Shown here: positions 44,171-53,853 of the stretch, piece by piece
Numbering within the stretch: position 1 is the first letter of the stretch
How the letters are laid out: every line of letters starts with the position of its first letter
From: Empedobacter tilapiae
GTDB taxonomy: Bacteria > Bacteroidota > Bacteroidia > Flavobacteriales > Weeksellaceae
Assembly (NCBI RefSeq): GCF_004785645.1
Contig: NZ_SRPE01000014.1
Coordinates: forward strand, 1-64,000
Direction of reading: 5' to 3'
Length of the DNA stretch: 64,000 nt
The notes under the pieces: generated by a model
Told to the model about the DNA's origin: nothing
Databases searched by the model: none
What the model saw: the letters and a program-made list of their open reading frames with translations, nothing else
Position numbers and translations under genes: made by a program

Positions 44171-46535
44171 GATTGATAAAATTTACATAGAAAATTTTAA
44201 AGGAATTAAGGACAAGGTAATTTTTGATTTTAAAAACACTGATCATAATATCAATGTCCTTTCAGGTCCTAATGGTTTCGGTAAAACAACAATATTCGAG
44301 GTCATTGAAATTTGCCTTACAAGTAATTTTAATAGAATTGAGCAATTTGAAAATGTTCAACAACATAGATCGAATAGAAAGAAACCTTTTTTTCAAAACA
44401 CTGATAATAAGGATGTAGTAATAAAATTATGCTTGTATAATACGGAAACAAAAGAGTATAGTGTTATTATAAAATACTATGACGATGTTAACTCTCCTAA
44501 AAAGAAAAATAAAGGAAAGAATTTTATTCCAGTAGATTCAAAAAATATTTTTTCAACTTATTATAGTACTAATATTGATGATTTTGAAAATAACGATTTT
44601 TCACATTTAGTTCCAGTTGAGCAAGAATATATCAATCAATTAATTTATGGAGTAGGTACTGAAATAGATCTGTCATCGGTGTATTATCTATTCAATTACA
44701 TTCAACAAGAAGATAATATTTACTTTTTAAGACAAAAGGAGGAAGATAAGGGACAATCATTATCTTTCTTATTTAATATTAGTAAGGAAGAAGAGGAAAA
44801 AAATAAGATAACAAAAGTTGAGAATCAATTATCCACTCAAAAAAGAAGCTTAAATCAAGAAATTGAGTTAATAGAATCTTCTTTATCAGATAATGAATAT
44901 CTAGTTTATGAACGTTTATTCGACCAAAAAGATTATGATTTTGACAAAGAAGTTGTTTTCGATGAAGATTCCATTGAAGAAGCTAAAATAAAATACGGAA
45001 GCTTTATTGATATTTTAAATAACTTAATTAATCTGAAGCAAAATTTTTCAGTTGATGAATATGACAAATCAATAAAGTATAAATTTATAAATGAAAGAAT
45101 ATTAGGGCATAATAATTTATTAAATGCTTTCCTTTTTAAAAATGTATATACTCCAGATTTAAATACAAAATTAACTACACATAATTCTGAAATAAACTAT
45201 GCTAATAGATATTTGAATCTTAAACCAAATGAACTAATTGATAAAGTATATTTTGACTTATTTATTAATGATGAAGTAAAGTACGAGGAGTATAAGGTGC
45301 TTGAACAAGCTATAATCAAGTTAAATGAAGATTTAGGAACGATTGGTAAATTATTAGCTGATTTTAATGCAGAACGTGATTTATTAAATGAACATTATAA
45401 TAATGTAATTGAAAGCGATCATATTTCAAATACAAATTGTCCTCTTTGTAATTCAAGATTTACATCGTATGAAGAGCTCCAAATAGCAATTACAGCCAAA
45501 ACTGATTTAATTAAAGAGTTTGATAAATCTAGATTAGAGGATAAAGCTAAACTCGAAGAGGAATTAAAAAAATACCACGAATCAATAAAAGAGAAGGTTC
45601 GATTATTCCTAAAAGACAATTTTAAATATGATGAATCGATTTTAGGAATTCTTAGAGAACAGGAATCATATTTAACGAATATAGAAACTTATGTAATGAA
45701 AATTGAAGGTCTGAATACTGAATCTTTTAATGATTTGTTATTTAAAGAAGTACCGCATTTGTTTGAAGAATTAGAACCTAAAAGAGAAGCTCTTAAAAAG
45801 TATATAACAGAAAATATTTTAGAACTTTTTAAATTCCAAGAAGAGCTAATTACTGATAAGATTTTATATACTGAATATTTTAACTATAAAGAAAAATTTG
45901 AAAATACTTCAATAGAACAATTTGAAAGTAAAAAAGCATACATTAAAAACGAATTGAATAAAGTTTCAAGTGTAAGACTTAACTTTTTAAAAAATAGATT
46001 TTCAGCAGTTGAGATATTACTGTCAAAAATAGAACCAGTTAAGACTTCATTAAGCGATATTATTAAGGAGCATAAAAGGGAAATGATTGAAAAAATTAAA
46101 ATTCCGTTTTATGTGTATTCAGGTAAAATTCTACAAAGTTATCAGCAAGGATTAGGTATTTTTATTGATATCAATACTACTGGATTATCTAATTTTGTAA
46201 CATTTAAAACTGGGAATAGTTCTGACCACGATATTGTTTATCATTTAAGTTCTGGTCAAATGGCTGTTGTTTCATTAGCGTTTTGCTTATCATTGAATAA
46301 GGTATACAATACGAATCAACACTTTAAATTTTTATCGATTGATGACCCTGTTCAAACTATGGATGACTTAAATGTTCACACTTTTATCGAATTAGTTAGA
46401 AATGAATTTCAAGACTATCAAATGATAATGTCAACACACGATGATTTCACATCAAGATATATGAAGTATAAATTTGATAAGTTTAATTTAAAAACTCAGA
46501 TATTAAATGTGCAAGATATAGTTATAGAGTCATAA
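44163..46535 (+). CDS. ABC-3C system SMC/RecF-like ATPase
   Basis: A 790-aa protein. Walker A GPNGFGKT (35-42), long coiled coils with a zinc-hook CPLC motif (about 425-428), ABC signature LSSGQMAVVSL (about 693-703), Walker B FLSIDDP (about 722-728) and STHDD H-loop. This is a complete Rad50/SMC-type ATPase. It ends the three-gene operon and is followed by a strong terminator. It probably detects invading or aberrant DNA and licenses the nuclease; this role is inferred from the family. Confidence 0.9.
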   Translation: MIKIDKIYIENFKGIKDKVIFDFKNTDHNINVLSGPNGFGKTTIFEVIEICLTSNFNRIEQFENVQQHRSNRKKPFFQNTDNKDVVIKLCLYNTETKEYSVIIKYYDDVNSPKKKNKGKNFIPVDSKNIFSTYYSTNIDDFENNDFSHLVPVEQEYINQLIYGVGTEIDLSSVYYLFNYIQQEDNIYFLRQKEEDKGQSLSFLFNISKEEEEKNKITKVENQLSTQKRSLNQEIELIESSLSDNEYLVYERLFDQKDYDFDKEVVFDEDSIEEAKIKYGSFIDILNNLINLKQNFSVDEYDKSIKYKFINERILGHNNLLNAFLFKNVYTPDLNTKLTTHNSEINYANRYLNLKPNELIDKVYFDLFINDEVKYEEYKVLEQAIIKLNEDLGTIGKLLADFNAERDLLNEHYNNVIESDHISNTNCPLCNSRFTSYEELQIAITAKTDLIKEFDKSRLEDKAKLEEELKKYHESIKEKVRLFLKDNFKYDESILGILREQESYLTNIETYVMKIEGLNTESFNDLLFKEVPHLFEELEPKREALKKYITENILELFKFQEELITDKILYTEYFNYKEKFENTSIEQFESKKAYIKNELNKVSSVRLNFLKNRFSAVEILLSKIEPVKTSLSDIIKEHKREMIEKIKIPFYVYSGKILQSYQQGLGIFIDINTTGLSNFVTFKTGNSSDHDIVYHLSSGQMAVVSLAFCLSLNKVYNTNQHFKFLSIDDPVQTMDDLNVHTFIELVRNEFQDYQMIMSTHDDFTSRYMKYKFDKFNLKTQILNVQDIVIES

Positions 46536-46542
46536 TCAAATA

Positions 46543-46569
46543 AAAAGAGAACCATAATGGTTCTCTTTT
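46543..46569. terminator. Bidirectional terminator between convergent genes
   Basis: AAAAGAGAACCA (46543-46554) pairs perfectly with TGGTTCTCTTTT (46558-46569), 3-nt loop. It ends both the ABC-3C operon and the opposite small-gene pair. Confidence 0.85.
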
Positions 46570-46803
46570 CTATTCTTTATCTTTAAAATTTTCCACCTGA
46601 TCCATTACCTGGTCAAATACTTCTTCATTGTACTGTGGAGGACAACCATCTTTAACTAAACAGAAAAATATTTTTTGATTCAAATCCGCTCTAACATTTG
46701 AGTTATTAAACCAATCTATAAAAGAAGATAGAATATTATTTTCGTTAAATTCAAATCCACGGTGGATTACTTCCTGTAATTGCTTTATACTCTTCCAAAG
46801 CAA
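46570..46803 (-). CDS. Small uncharacterised protein (77 aa), second of a pair
   Basis: Acidic, helical, with one CPPQY motif and no recognised domain. From the ATG at 46803 it overlaps the preceding small gene by 53 bp; a later, non-ATG start near the upstream stop is possible. The pair is convergent with the ABC-3C operon. Confidence 0.5.
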   Translation of the reverse strand: MLWKSIKQLQEVIHRGFEFNENNILSSFIDWFNNSNVRADLNQKIFFCLVKDGCPPQYNEEVFDQVMDQVENFKDKE

Positions 46804-46984
46804 CTTCTTTATGTTCCAAAATAACAGCAGCTAAAATAGAATTAGGATAGTGAGGTTTCACAATTTCAATAGCCTTGCTTTTAATTATATTTATATTGTA
46901 ATCTCCCATACCTGTAATGGTAACTAATTCTTGTTCAACCCCATTAATAATTACATTTACAGTATCAATATAGTAATTTTTCAT
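46751..46984 (-). CDS. Small uncharacterised protein (77 aa), first of a pair
   Basis: An alpha/beta layout with VNVIINGVEQELVTITG and a C-terminal SNPPWI. No signal peptide. A minus-strand TATATTTG (47017-47024) lies 33 nt upstream as a plausible -7 box. Function unknown. Confidence 0.55.
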   Translation of the reverse strand: MKNYYIDTVNVIINGVEQELVTITGMGDYNINIIKSKAIEIVKPHYPNSILAAVILEHKEVALEEYKAITGSNPPWI

Positions 46985-47053
46985 AATATTTATTTATAAG
47001 GTATATTTTGTAAAGTCAAATATATAAAAAATACTATACGTATTATTGTGTAA

Positions 47054-47089
47054 ATAAACAAAGGGTTCTATATAGAACCCTTTGTTTAT
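47054..47089. other. 36-bp perfect palindrome
   Basis: Eighteen-nt arms (ATAAACAAAGGGTTCTAT and its reverse complement) meet with no spacer. As RNA it gives a long hairpin. No T-run follows on either strand, so it may be a recombination or protein-binding site rather than a terminator. Confidence 0.6.
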
Positions 47090-47114
47090 ATTAATCTGAT
47101 GTGTTTATATATAA

Positions 47115-47159
47115 TAAAAAACTCAGGTGAACTTTTAACCTAAAAACCAACACCTGAGT
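47115..47159 (-). terminator. Terminator of the XRE regulator gene
   Basis: On the minus strand, ACTCAGGTG and CACCTGAGT form a 9-bp stem followed by six T. A second small hairpin (AAATGAA 47163-47169 / TTCATTT 47190-47196, with inner GTCAT/ATGAC) lies between it and the gene. Confidence 0.7.
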
Positions 47160-47262
47160 AATAAATGAACGTCATGCCTATGACTTAAATTCATTTCAAA
47201 TTTAGTATTTTCATCTTAAACTAAACATTTTTAATTACTTAATGTCTTATATTTTTTTTAAA

Positions 47263-47541
47263 CTAAAAATCAAGATTATTCTCTTTAATATATTTCTTAA
47301 CATCTATTGATAAATTAAAAATATTTAATTGATCCTGATTTAGAGCATTAGCTAATATAATTAGTGAATCTAGAGTTGGATTAGCACTTCCATTTTCAAT
47401 AGATAATAATGTATTTTTAGAGAGCCCTTTAGTTTTATCAGCTAATTCTTGTTGTGATATACTTCTATCATTATAATCTGAACTTTTTATATTCTTTCTC
47501 AAAGAGGTTAAATAATTACCTAATTTCTCTTTTTCTGTCAT
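47263..47541 (-). CDS. XRE-family HTH regulator
   Basis: A 92-aa protein from ATG 47541 (MTEKEKLGNYL); the in-frame ATG at 47595 would add an unlikely hydrophobic leader. The HTH (ISQQELADKTKGLSKNTLLSIENGSANPTLDSL, given here as one motif region about residues 26-60) is typical of Cro/CI-type repressors. It marks the right edge of the defence-like island and may control it. Confidence 0.8.
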   Translation of the reverse strand: MTEKEKLGNYLTSLRKNIKSSDYNDRSISQQELADKTKGLSKNTLLSIENGSANPTLDSLIILANALNQDQLNIFNLSIDVKKYIKENNLDF

Positions 47542-47693
47542 TTTATTCTTAGTTAAAAATAAAATTGTAACTATTTGAATAAAATAATGGTACAATATAT
47601 TGTACTATTCAATTTTAATTTGTACTTTTGAATGTATAAAATTAATACAGAGATTTTTATTAAAATAAATATATAAGCTTAGTCTTATTTTTT

Positions 47694-47806
47694 CCTGAAT
47701 AGAAAACTGCCAATTTTCAAAAGGAACGGGAAAATAAGTATCTTTGCTCACGTCTTAGGGCGTGGGCTTACTTTTTCGTTCCTGGTATGGCAGTACCTCT
47801 ATTCGG
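47694..47806. ncRNA. Long-hairpin structured RNA candidate
   Basis: Nested paired segments: CTGAATAGA/TCTATTCGG (47695-47703/47798-47806), CTGCCA/TGGCAG (47707-47712/47788-47793), GGAACG/CGTTCC (47723-47728/47777-47782), AAGTA/TACTT (47736-47740/47769-47773) and GCTCACG/CGTGGGC (47746-47752/47761-47767). Together these give a 113-nt rod with internal loops, GC-richer than its surroundings. Strand unknown. It could be an ncRNA or a folded recombination site. Confidence 0.45.
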
Positions 47807-49499
47807 ATTTGTAAGTTCCATGCCTTTTTGTTTTTTGGGTATTTCTACCATTACAATCGCATTGAACTTCATACAATAAATATACTTGATTTTATTCCTC
47901 TACAAATCAAGTGAAATACACTCTCTATAAATATGTGTTTCTTAAAATAGAAATACACAGATGGTTATTCGATTCTCGTGGAATTGAAAAGTGATAGAAA
48001 TATATTTTGGAATATCATATTGGATGGGATTCTGAAACGAGTTCAGAAAGACAGAAAAGAAAAGACATATAACATAAACAAATACTCACACAGTTATCCC
48101 CCGAAGACACCCTAAGAAGAAAGTAAATGATCTTCATAAAGTGATTAGTGTTAATTTTTAGTTTTCATTTATTAATGTAATTTTTAAAACTGTTGGAGGG
48201 GGATATTTTTAGCAGGAATATAGGATAAAAGTGGACGAACGCGCGCGCGAAAATGTAGAAAGTAAAATCTACAGATTGGATTTGAGACATGAGAATTGAG
48301 ATTTTAGAGCTGTTAAAAGTGACAACGAATTTGAACTTAGAAAAAAGGATCATAAAAATGTCATATGATTTGGAGGCGAGTGTCAAAAAGTTGAGAGGCA
48401 TGGTTAAAATGTTTTACTGTTTGCGCAGCAAATGATTTAAAACATTGAATGGCTGAAACTTATTTTGACCGTCGAAAATCAAAGACAAGAGTTTTTTGAT
48501 TACTTTTTTGCTCTCAAAAAAGTGATAGAAAGTATTTTACATTCATTTTTTCCTTGATGAAAAAACATTTGAAATTAAAAGGAGAAGCTCCAGTGGAGCT
48601 TAGGTATAGTGCTTACAAGTCGGTCAATAACGGCTACTCGCTAAATGCTTTGAATCATTCGCATGTAAAATGCGAACAGTAAATCATTTTTAACGCTCTT
48701 TACGCCGAATTGACGCTCGACTTTTCAGCAAGGACGGTTTTGGAATTCGTTGTTAAATAGTGAATTTGAATATTAAAAAAAGAGTTAAAAATCCGACGAT
48801 TTAGAATCGAAATGCAATTCAATTCTAAATTATTGGAATAAAAAAAGTTGGAGTGTTTGAGTGGAGCGAGTTGCCAACTTTATGGAAATAATTTATTTAG
48901 TTGAATCATTGAGAGACTACTGTCGGCATCTTTTTTTGTTTCGTTTTTTGGATGAGCAAAAAATGAAAAAGAAGAGATTCTTCGACAGGCTCAGAATGAC
49001 AAAGTCCGTTTTTAAAAAGTGGATTTGAGTATTGAAAAAAGGATGAAAAACCGGCATTAAAACTCTCACGTTAAGAAAATATTTGAATGTAACGTTAAAA
49101 AGGTTTTAGCCCGTAGGGTTTTTAAAATCTTTAGTGGAATGAGAACATTTTTAGTAGAGAGGTTTACAGCCAAGCGTTTTTTGTTTCGTTTTTTGCGCTC
49201 AAAAAATGAAAAAGAAGAGATTCTTCGACAGGCTCAGAATGACAAAATTCATTGTTAAATAGTGAATTTGAATATTAAAAAAAGAATGATAAAGAAAAGA
49301 CATTTCGATACTATTTTCTTTTTCTATGAAACGAAAATCACTCAATGTGACAGTAAGTAAGAAAAATACGTAAAACGTTAAGCGTAGAACGTAAAACATA
49401 ACAAAAAACCCCTTTCCCAAAAACAAAGTTGGCGCGATGTACTGGAAAAGGAGTGGCTTTTAAAACTAATGTTGAATTTTAAAAAACTTATGTAAAATT
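47807..49499. repeat. Gene-free region with dispersed repeats R2, R3 and R1
   Basis: R2 copy 4 is 48560-48606, R3 copy 2 is 48609-48736 and R1 copy D is 49053-49211. Partial hairpin-2-like pieces of R1 lie at about 48480-48530 and 48925-48965. REP-like TTCTTCGACAGGCTCAGAAT occurs near 48970 and 49217. 47807-48480 holds a short alternating CG run near 48240 and otherwise no recognised feature. Confidence 0.65.
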
Positions 49500-52457
49500 A
49501 TGAAAATATTTTACTTTAAACTCAATAGACATACAATAAGTGTGCTATTGGGATTGGTTTGTGCTACACCCCTATTCGCACAAACAGGAAAAACCGTGAC
49601 TGGAACGGTGAAAGATCATAACCATTTGCTCTCTGGTGTGGTGGTAACAGAAGAAGGTACACAGAATAGTGTGCAAACTGATGCGAATGGATACTATTCG
49701 TTGACCTTACAGCATGATGATGCTAAACTAATTTTCGAGCAATTGGACTTCCCTATTCGAGAAGAAGAGGTATTGAATAGAAGTGTGATAAATGTAAGTT
49801 TCACAAAAGAAGATCACAGGATTCAGCTAAAAGATGTGGTGATAAATGCAGGGTACTATGCTGTAAAAGATAAAGAACGTACGGGGTCTATAGCACGTGT
49901 AACGGCTAAGGAAATAGAGAATCAGCCCGTAGATAATTTTTTAGCAACGCTACAAGGGCGGATGGCAGGAGTAGAAATAACTCAAGAAAGTGGTGGTTCT
50001 GGAGGCGGATTTCAGATAAAAATACGAGGACAGAACAGTTTAAGACCCGATGCCAATCAACCTTTATTCATTATAGATGGCATCCCCTACTCTTCGGATC
50101 CTATTGGAGGCACATCTACCTCTGGAAACAGACCTTCTTTTACAAGTCCGTTATCTACGATTAATCCTGCTGATATAGAAAGTATAGAAGTACTGAAAGA
50201 TGCTGATGCTACTGCTATATATGGTTCGCGTGGAGCAAATGGTGTGGTACTCGTTACTACCAAACAGGGGAAAATAGGTGCTACACAGGTAAGTATTCGG
50301 ACATCGATGGGGTTAGGAAAAATTACACGCCCATTGAAATTGATGAATACCAAACAATATCTTGATATGCGTAGACAGGCTTATGCCTATGATGGTATTT
50401 CTACTTATCCTACAAATGCTTATGATATAAACGGGACATGGGATATAAACCGATCTACCGATTGGCAAAAAGAATTAATTGGAGGTACAGCAGAATATAA
50501 CACGATACAAACTTCTATAAGTGGTGGTAACACCGCTTTTAATTATACCGTGAATGGTACACATCACGAAGAAACTACTGTTTATCCAGGATCATTTAAA
50601 TATTTGAAAAATGCTGTTCATTTGGTTTTAAACTACAAGGATAAAAAGTTTAATCTCTTATTTACGGGTAATTATAGCAATCAAAATAACAATCAACCTT
50701 CTACTGATTTAACAACCGTTGCAAGAGAATTAGCACCCAATGCACCTGCTTTATATGATGAAAATGGACAATTGAATTGGGCAAATAATACATGGACCAA
50801 TCCATTTGCAAGTTTAGAGTCTAAATTTCTATCAAAAATAGATAATCTAACGGCCAATATGATGTTGAGTTATACTATTTTACCTGAATTAACTTTTAAA
50901 ACCAATTTAGGCTTTACCCAATTGCATAGCCGCGAGTTGAGAACTTTTCCGTCGACTATGTATAATCCTTCTTCTGGGCAAGGTAGTGAATCATCAAGTG
51001 TAGAATCTAATCAAACTAATCGTTCTTCATGGATTATAGAACCTCAACTAAGTTGGGATAAGAAATGGAATCAACATCGTTTTTCTTTTCTTATAGGTGC
51101 AACTTTTCAGGATCAAACCACTGATAGGCTGTATTTAACTGCCGCTGATTTCCCTTCCAATGAAATGTTATTGTCTTTGTCTACTGCTGCTTTACAATTA
51201 ATAGGCTTAGATGAAAAAACAAATTACCGTTATCAAGCTTTTTATGGGCGATTGAATTACATCTTACAAGATAAATATATACTTAACGTAACAGCTAGAC
51301 GAGATGGCTCGAGTCGTTTTAGTCCTCAGAATAGATATTCTAATTTTGGTGCAATTGGTGCGGCTTGGCTATTCACAAAAGAGGATTTTATAAAAAACAA
51401 TAGATGGTTGAGTTTTGGAAAATTGCGTGGTAGCTATGGAATTACAGGAAGTGATAATATTGGAGATTATCAATATTTAGATAATTATCAAACAACATCC
51501 AATCCATATAATGGGACAGTTGGATTAAGTCCTATTCGTTTGTATAATCCCAATTATCATTGGGAAACGAATCGTAAATTAGAAGTTGCGCTAGAATTAG
51601 GTTTTCTACATGATCATCTTAATTTTTCTATGGCTTATTATCAAAACAGATCAGGAAATCAATTGGTCGGTATTGCTCTACCTACTACAACTGGTTTTTC
51701 TTCTTTTTCTGGAAATTTACCTGCAACAGTAGAAAATAAAGGATGGGAATTTACACTAGGTTCCAAAAATATAACGACTAATAATTGGAAGTGGACAACA
51801 GAGGTTAATTTATCTTTTAATCGGAACAAATTACTTTCATATCCAGACCTTGAAAGCTCTGCTTACGCCAATACTTATGTTATCGGTCGATCTATTAACA
51901 GCATCAAACTTTATCAATACACAGGTATAAATCCTACAAATAACCAATATGAATTCTATGATTATGATGGAGATGGTAAAATAACTTCTCTGAAAGATCG
52001 AATTATACTCACTGATCTTAATCCTTCTTATTATGGTGGTGTCGCCAATCAGATTCGGTACAAACAGTTGAGTTTCGATGTATTATTTCAGTTCGTAAAA
52101 CAAGAACGACAATTGTATTTGCCAACAGCCATAGCTGGTACAATGACCAATCAGTTAGTAGACTATGGTATACCTATGCAACCATATAGTACTAAAAATT
52201 CGCAAATAGCAGCTAATTATAATTTAATGCGAAGTAGTACGCTTTCTATTGTGGATGCTTCTTACATACGATTGAAAAACATTTCGATTACCTATGATAT
52301 CCCTTTAAAAGATCATTTCTTGAAACCTCAAATCTTTCTACAAGGACAAAATCTATTTACTATAACGCCTTATAAAGGTGGTGATCCCGAATTTAAGTAC
52401 AACCGATTTCTCCCTCCTCTTCGTACCATAGTAATGGGAATGAAATTAAACTTTTAG
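49500..52457 (+). CDS. SusC/RagA-family TonB-linked outer-membrane protein
   Basis: A 985-aa protein: signal peptide (1-27, LFAQ), carboxypeptidase-D-like domain (about 30-105), SusC plug signature (IENQPVDNFLATLQGRMAGV, IRGQNSLRPDANQPLFIIDG, ATAIYGSRGANGVVLVTT) and a long barrel ending MKLNF. It forms the TonB-driven channel with the SusD lipoprotein encoded 28 bp downstream. A peptidase completes the operon, so peptides or a protein-derived substrate are the likely cargo (inferred). Confidence 0.92.
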   Translation: MKIFYFKLNRHTISVLLGLVCATPLFAQTGKTVTGTVKDHNHLLSGVVVTEEGTQNSVQTDANGYYSLTLQHDDAKLIFEQLDFPIREEEVLNRSVINVSFTKEDHRIQLKDVVINAGYYAVKDKERTGSIARVTAKEIENQPVDNFLATLQGRMAGVEITQESGGSGGGFQIKIRGQNSLRPDANQPLFIIDGIPYSSDPIGGTSTSGNRPSFTSPLSTINPADIESIEVLKDADATAIYGSRGANGVVLVTTKQGKIGATQVSIRTSMGLGKITRPLKLMNTKQYLDMRRQAYAYDGISTYPTNAYDINGTWDINRSTDWQKELIGGTAEYNTIQTSISGGNTAFNYTVNGTHHEETTVYPGSFKYLKNAVHLVLNYKDKKFNLLFTGNYSNQNNNQPSTDLTTVARELAPNAPALYDENGQLNWANNTWTNPFASLESKFLSKIDNLTANMMLSYTILPELTFKTNLGFTQLHSRELRTFPSTMYNPSSGQGSESSSVESNQTNRSSWIIEPQLSWDKKWNQHRFSFLIGATFQDQTTDRLYLTAADFPSNEMLLSLSTAALQLIGLDEKTNYRYQAFYGRLNYILQDKYILNVTARRDGSSRFSPQNRYSNFGAIGAAWLFTKEDFIKNNRWLSFGKLRGSYGITGSDNIGDYQYLDNYQTTSNPYNGTVGLSPIRLYNPNYHWETNRKLEVALELGFLHDHLNFSMAYYQNRSGNQLVGIALPTTTGFSSFSGNLPATVENKGWEFTLGSKNITTNNWKWTTEVNLSFNRNKLLSYPDLESSAYANTYVIGRSINSIKLYQYTGINPTNNQYEFYDYDGDGKITSLKDRIILTDLNPSYYGGVANQIRYKQLSFDVLFQFVKQERQLYLPTAIAGTMTNQLVDYGIPMQPYSTKNSQIAANYNLMRSSTLSIVDASYIRLKNISITYDIPLKDHFLKPQIFLQGQNLFTITPYKGGDPEFKYNRFLPPLRTIVMGMKLNF

Positions 52458-52485
52458 TCTGATAAGAATAATAAAATTTAGCACA

Positions 52486-53853
52486 ATGAAAAATATATAT
52501 ACGTTAAGTTTAACTGTCGTTATAAGCGTCTTATTCTTTAGATGCAATGACTTTTTGGATGTTGATGTTCCTACTTCTCAATACAATAGTGAGTTGGTTT
52601 TTGCTGATAAAAAGACAACAAATGCTGCGCTTATTAACCTATATGCAGATATGAGAGAAAAAGGTTTTGTAAGTGGACAAATGAGTGCTTTTCCTGTTTC
52701 TATTGGTCTATATACCGATGAATTGGATTCGTATCAAATCAATCAAGTAGAATCTCAAAATTTATATAATAATACATTACAGGCAAATAGCGCTACGGTC
52801 TTACAATATTGGTCGCAAACCTATTATCAGATCTATATGGCAAATGCTATTATAGAAGGTTGCCAAAATAGTAAAGGCTTATCTACACCAGATAAAAATG
52901 GTTTTATAGGTGAAGCACTTTTTGTGAGAGCATTGCTCCATTTTTATTTAGTGAATACCTATGGCGATATTCCTTATATAAAAACAACGAATTATGAGTT
53001 GAACAAAAGTGTTTTTCGTTTAGAGAAAGCAAAAGTGTATGAACAAATTACACAAGATTTAGAAGTAGCTATACCGCTATTATCCTCACAAATAACACTA
53101 CAACGTAATCGTCCTAATCAAGTAACTGCACAAGCTTTACTAGCACGTGTAGAATTGTATAAAGGAAATTGGTTAAATGCTGAAAAATGGGCTTCAACAG
53201 TAATCAATACTCCTTCTATAGAATGGCAACAAGATGTTAATCAAGAGTTTTTGAAAGAGAATAAATCGATTATTTGGCAAATATCTCCTAAGCAAGCTGG
53301 TAACTATGCGTATGAAGGTGGTACGTACTATGTCGCAACTGGTCCTCCTACTTCTATTGCTTTAACTGAAGTAAATACGCAGTTTGAACCAAATGATCTT
53401 CGTCAAAAAAACTGGGTAAGAGAAGTTACAAACGGTACAAGTACTTGGAAACATGCTTATAAATACAAACAAAGAACAAACTCTTCTTCAACAACAGAAA
53501 ACTCGGTTGTTTTTCGATTAGCAGAACAATTTTTAATTCGAGCTGAGGCACGTCTAAAACAACAAAATAAAGTAGGTGCCTTACAAGATCTAAACAAAAT
53601 TAGATCAAGAGCTGGTTTACCTGCTTATATCGCATTGACTGATGAGGAATTTATAGAATCTATTTTACTAGAAAGACAGCATGAGTTCTTCTGTGAATTT
53701 GGGCATCGTTTTTTTGATTTAAAACGATTGAATCTAATCGATCAAGTACTAACTCCAACAAAATCAAATTGGAAAAGCTATTGCCAACAATGGCCAATTC
53801 CTGAACAAGAAATATTAAAGAATTCGAATTTAACACAAAACACTGGATACTAA
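52486..53853 (+). CDS. SusD/RagB-family nutrient-binding lipoprotein
   Basis: A 455-aa protein with lipobox FFRC (Cys20), N-terminal CNDFLDVDVPTSQY as in SusD, TPR-like helices, and the C-terminal block (FRLAEQFLIRAEARLKQQNK, ALQDLNKIRSRAGL, ILLERQHEFFCEFGHRFFDL) typical of the family. It caps the SusC channel on the cell surface. Its stop overlaps the start of the peptidase gene (TAATG). Confidence 0.92.
   Translation: MKNIYTLSLTVVISVLFFRCNDFLDVDVPTSQYNSELVFADKKTTNAALINLYADMREKGFVSGQMSAFPVSIGLYTDELDSYQINQVESQNLYNNTLQANSATVLQYWSQTYYQIYMANAIIEGCQNSKGLSTPDKNGFIGEALFVRALLHFYLVNTYGDIPYIKTTNYELNKSVFRLEKAKVYEQITQDLEVAIPLLSSQITLQRNRPNQVTAQALLARVELYKGNWLNAEKWASTVINTPSIEWQQDVNQEFLKENKSIIWQISPKQAGNYAYEGGTYYVATGPPTSIALTEVNTQFEPNDLRQKNWVREVTNGTSTWKHAYKYKQRTNSSSTTENSVVFRLAEQFLIRAEARLKQQNKVGALQDLNKIRSRAGLPAYIALTDEEFIESILLERQHEFFCEFGHRFFDLKRLNLIDQVLTPTKSNWKSYCQQWPIPEQEILKNSNLTQNTGY

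Noticed and set aside
48238-48250. Alternating CG run as a functional Z-DNA element
   Set aside because: Short, single, and without supporting context.
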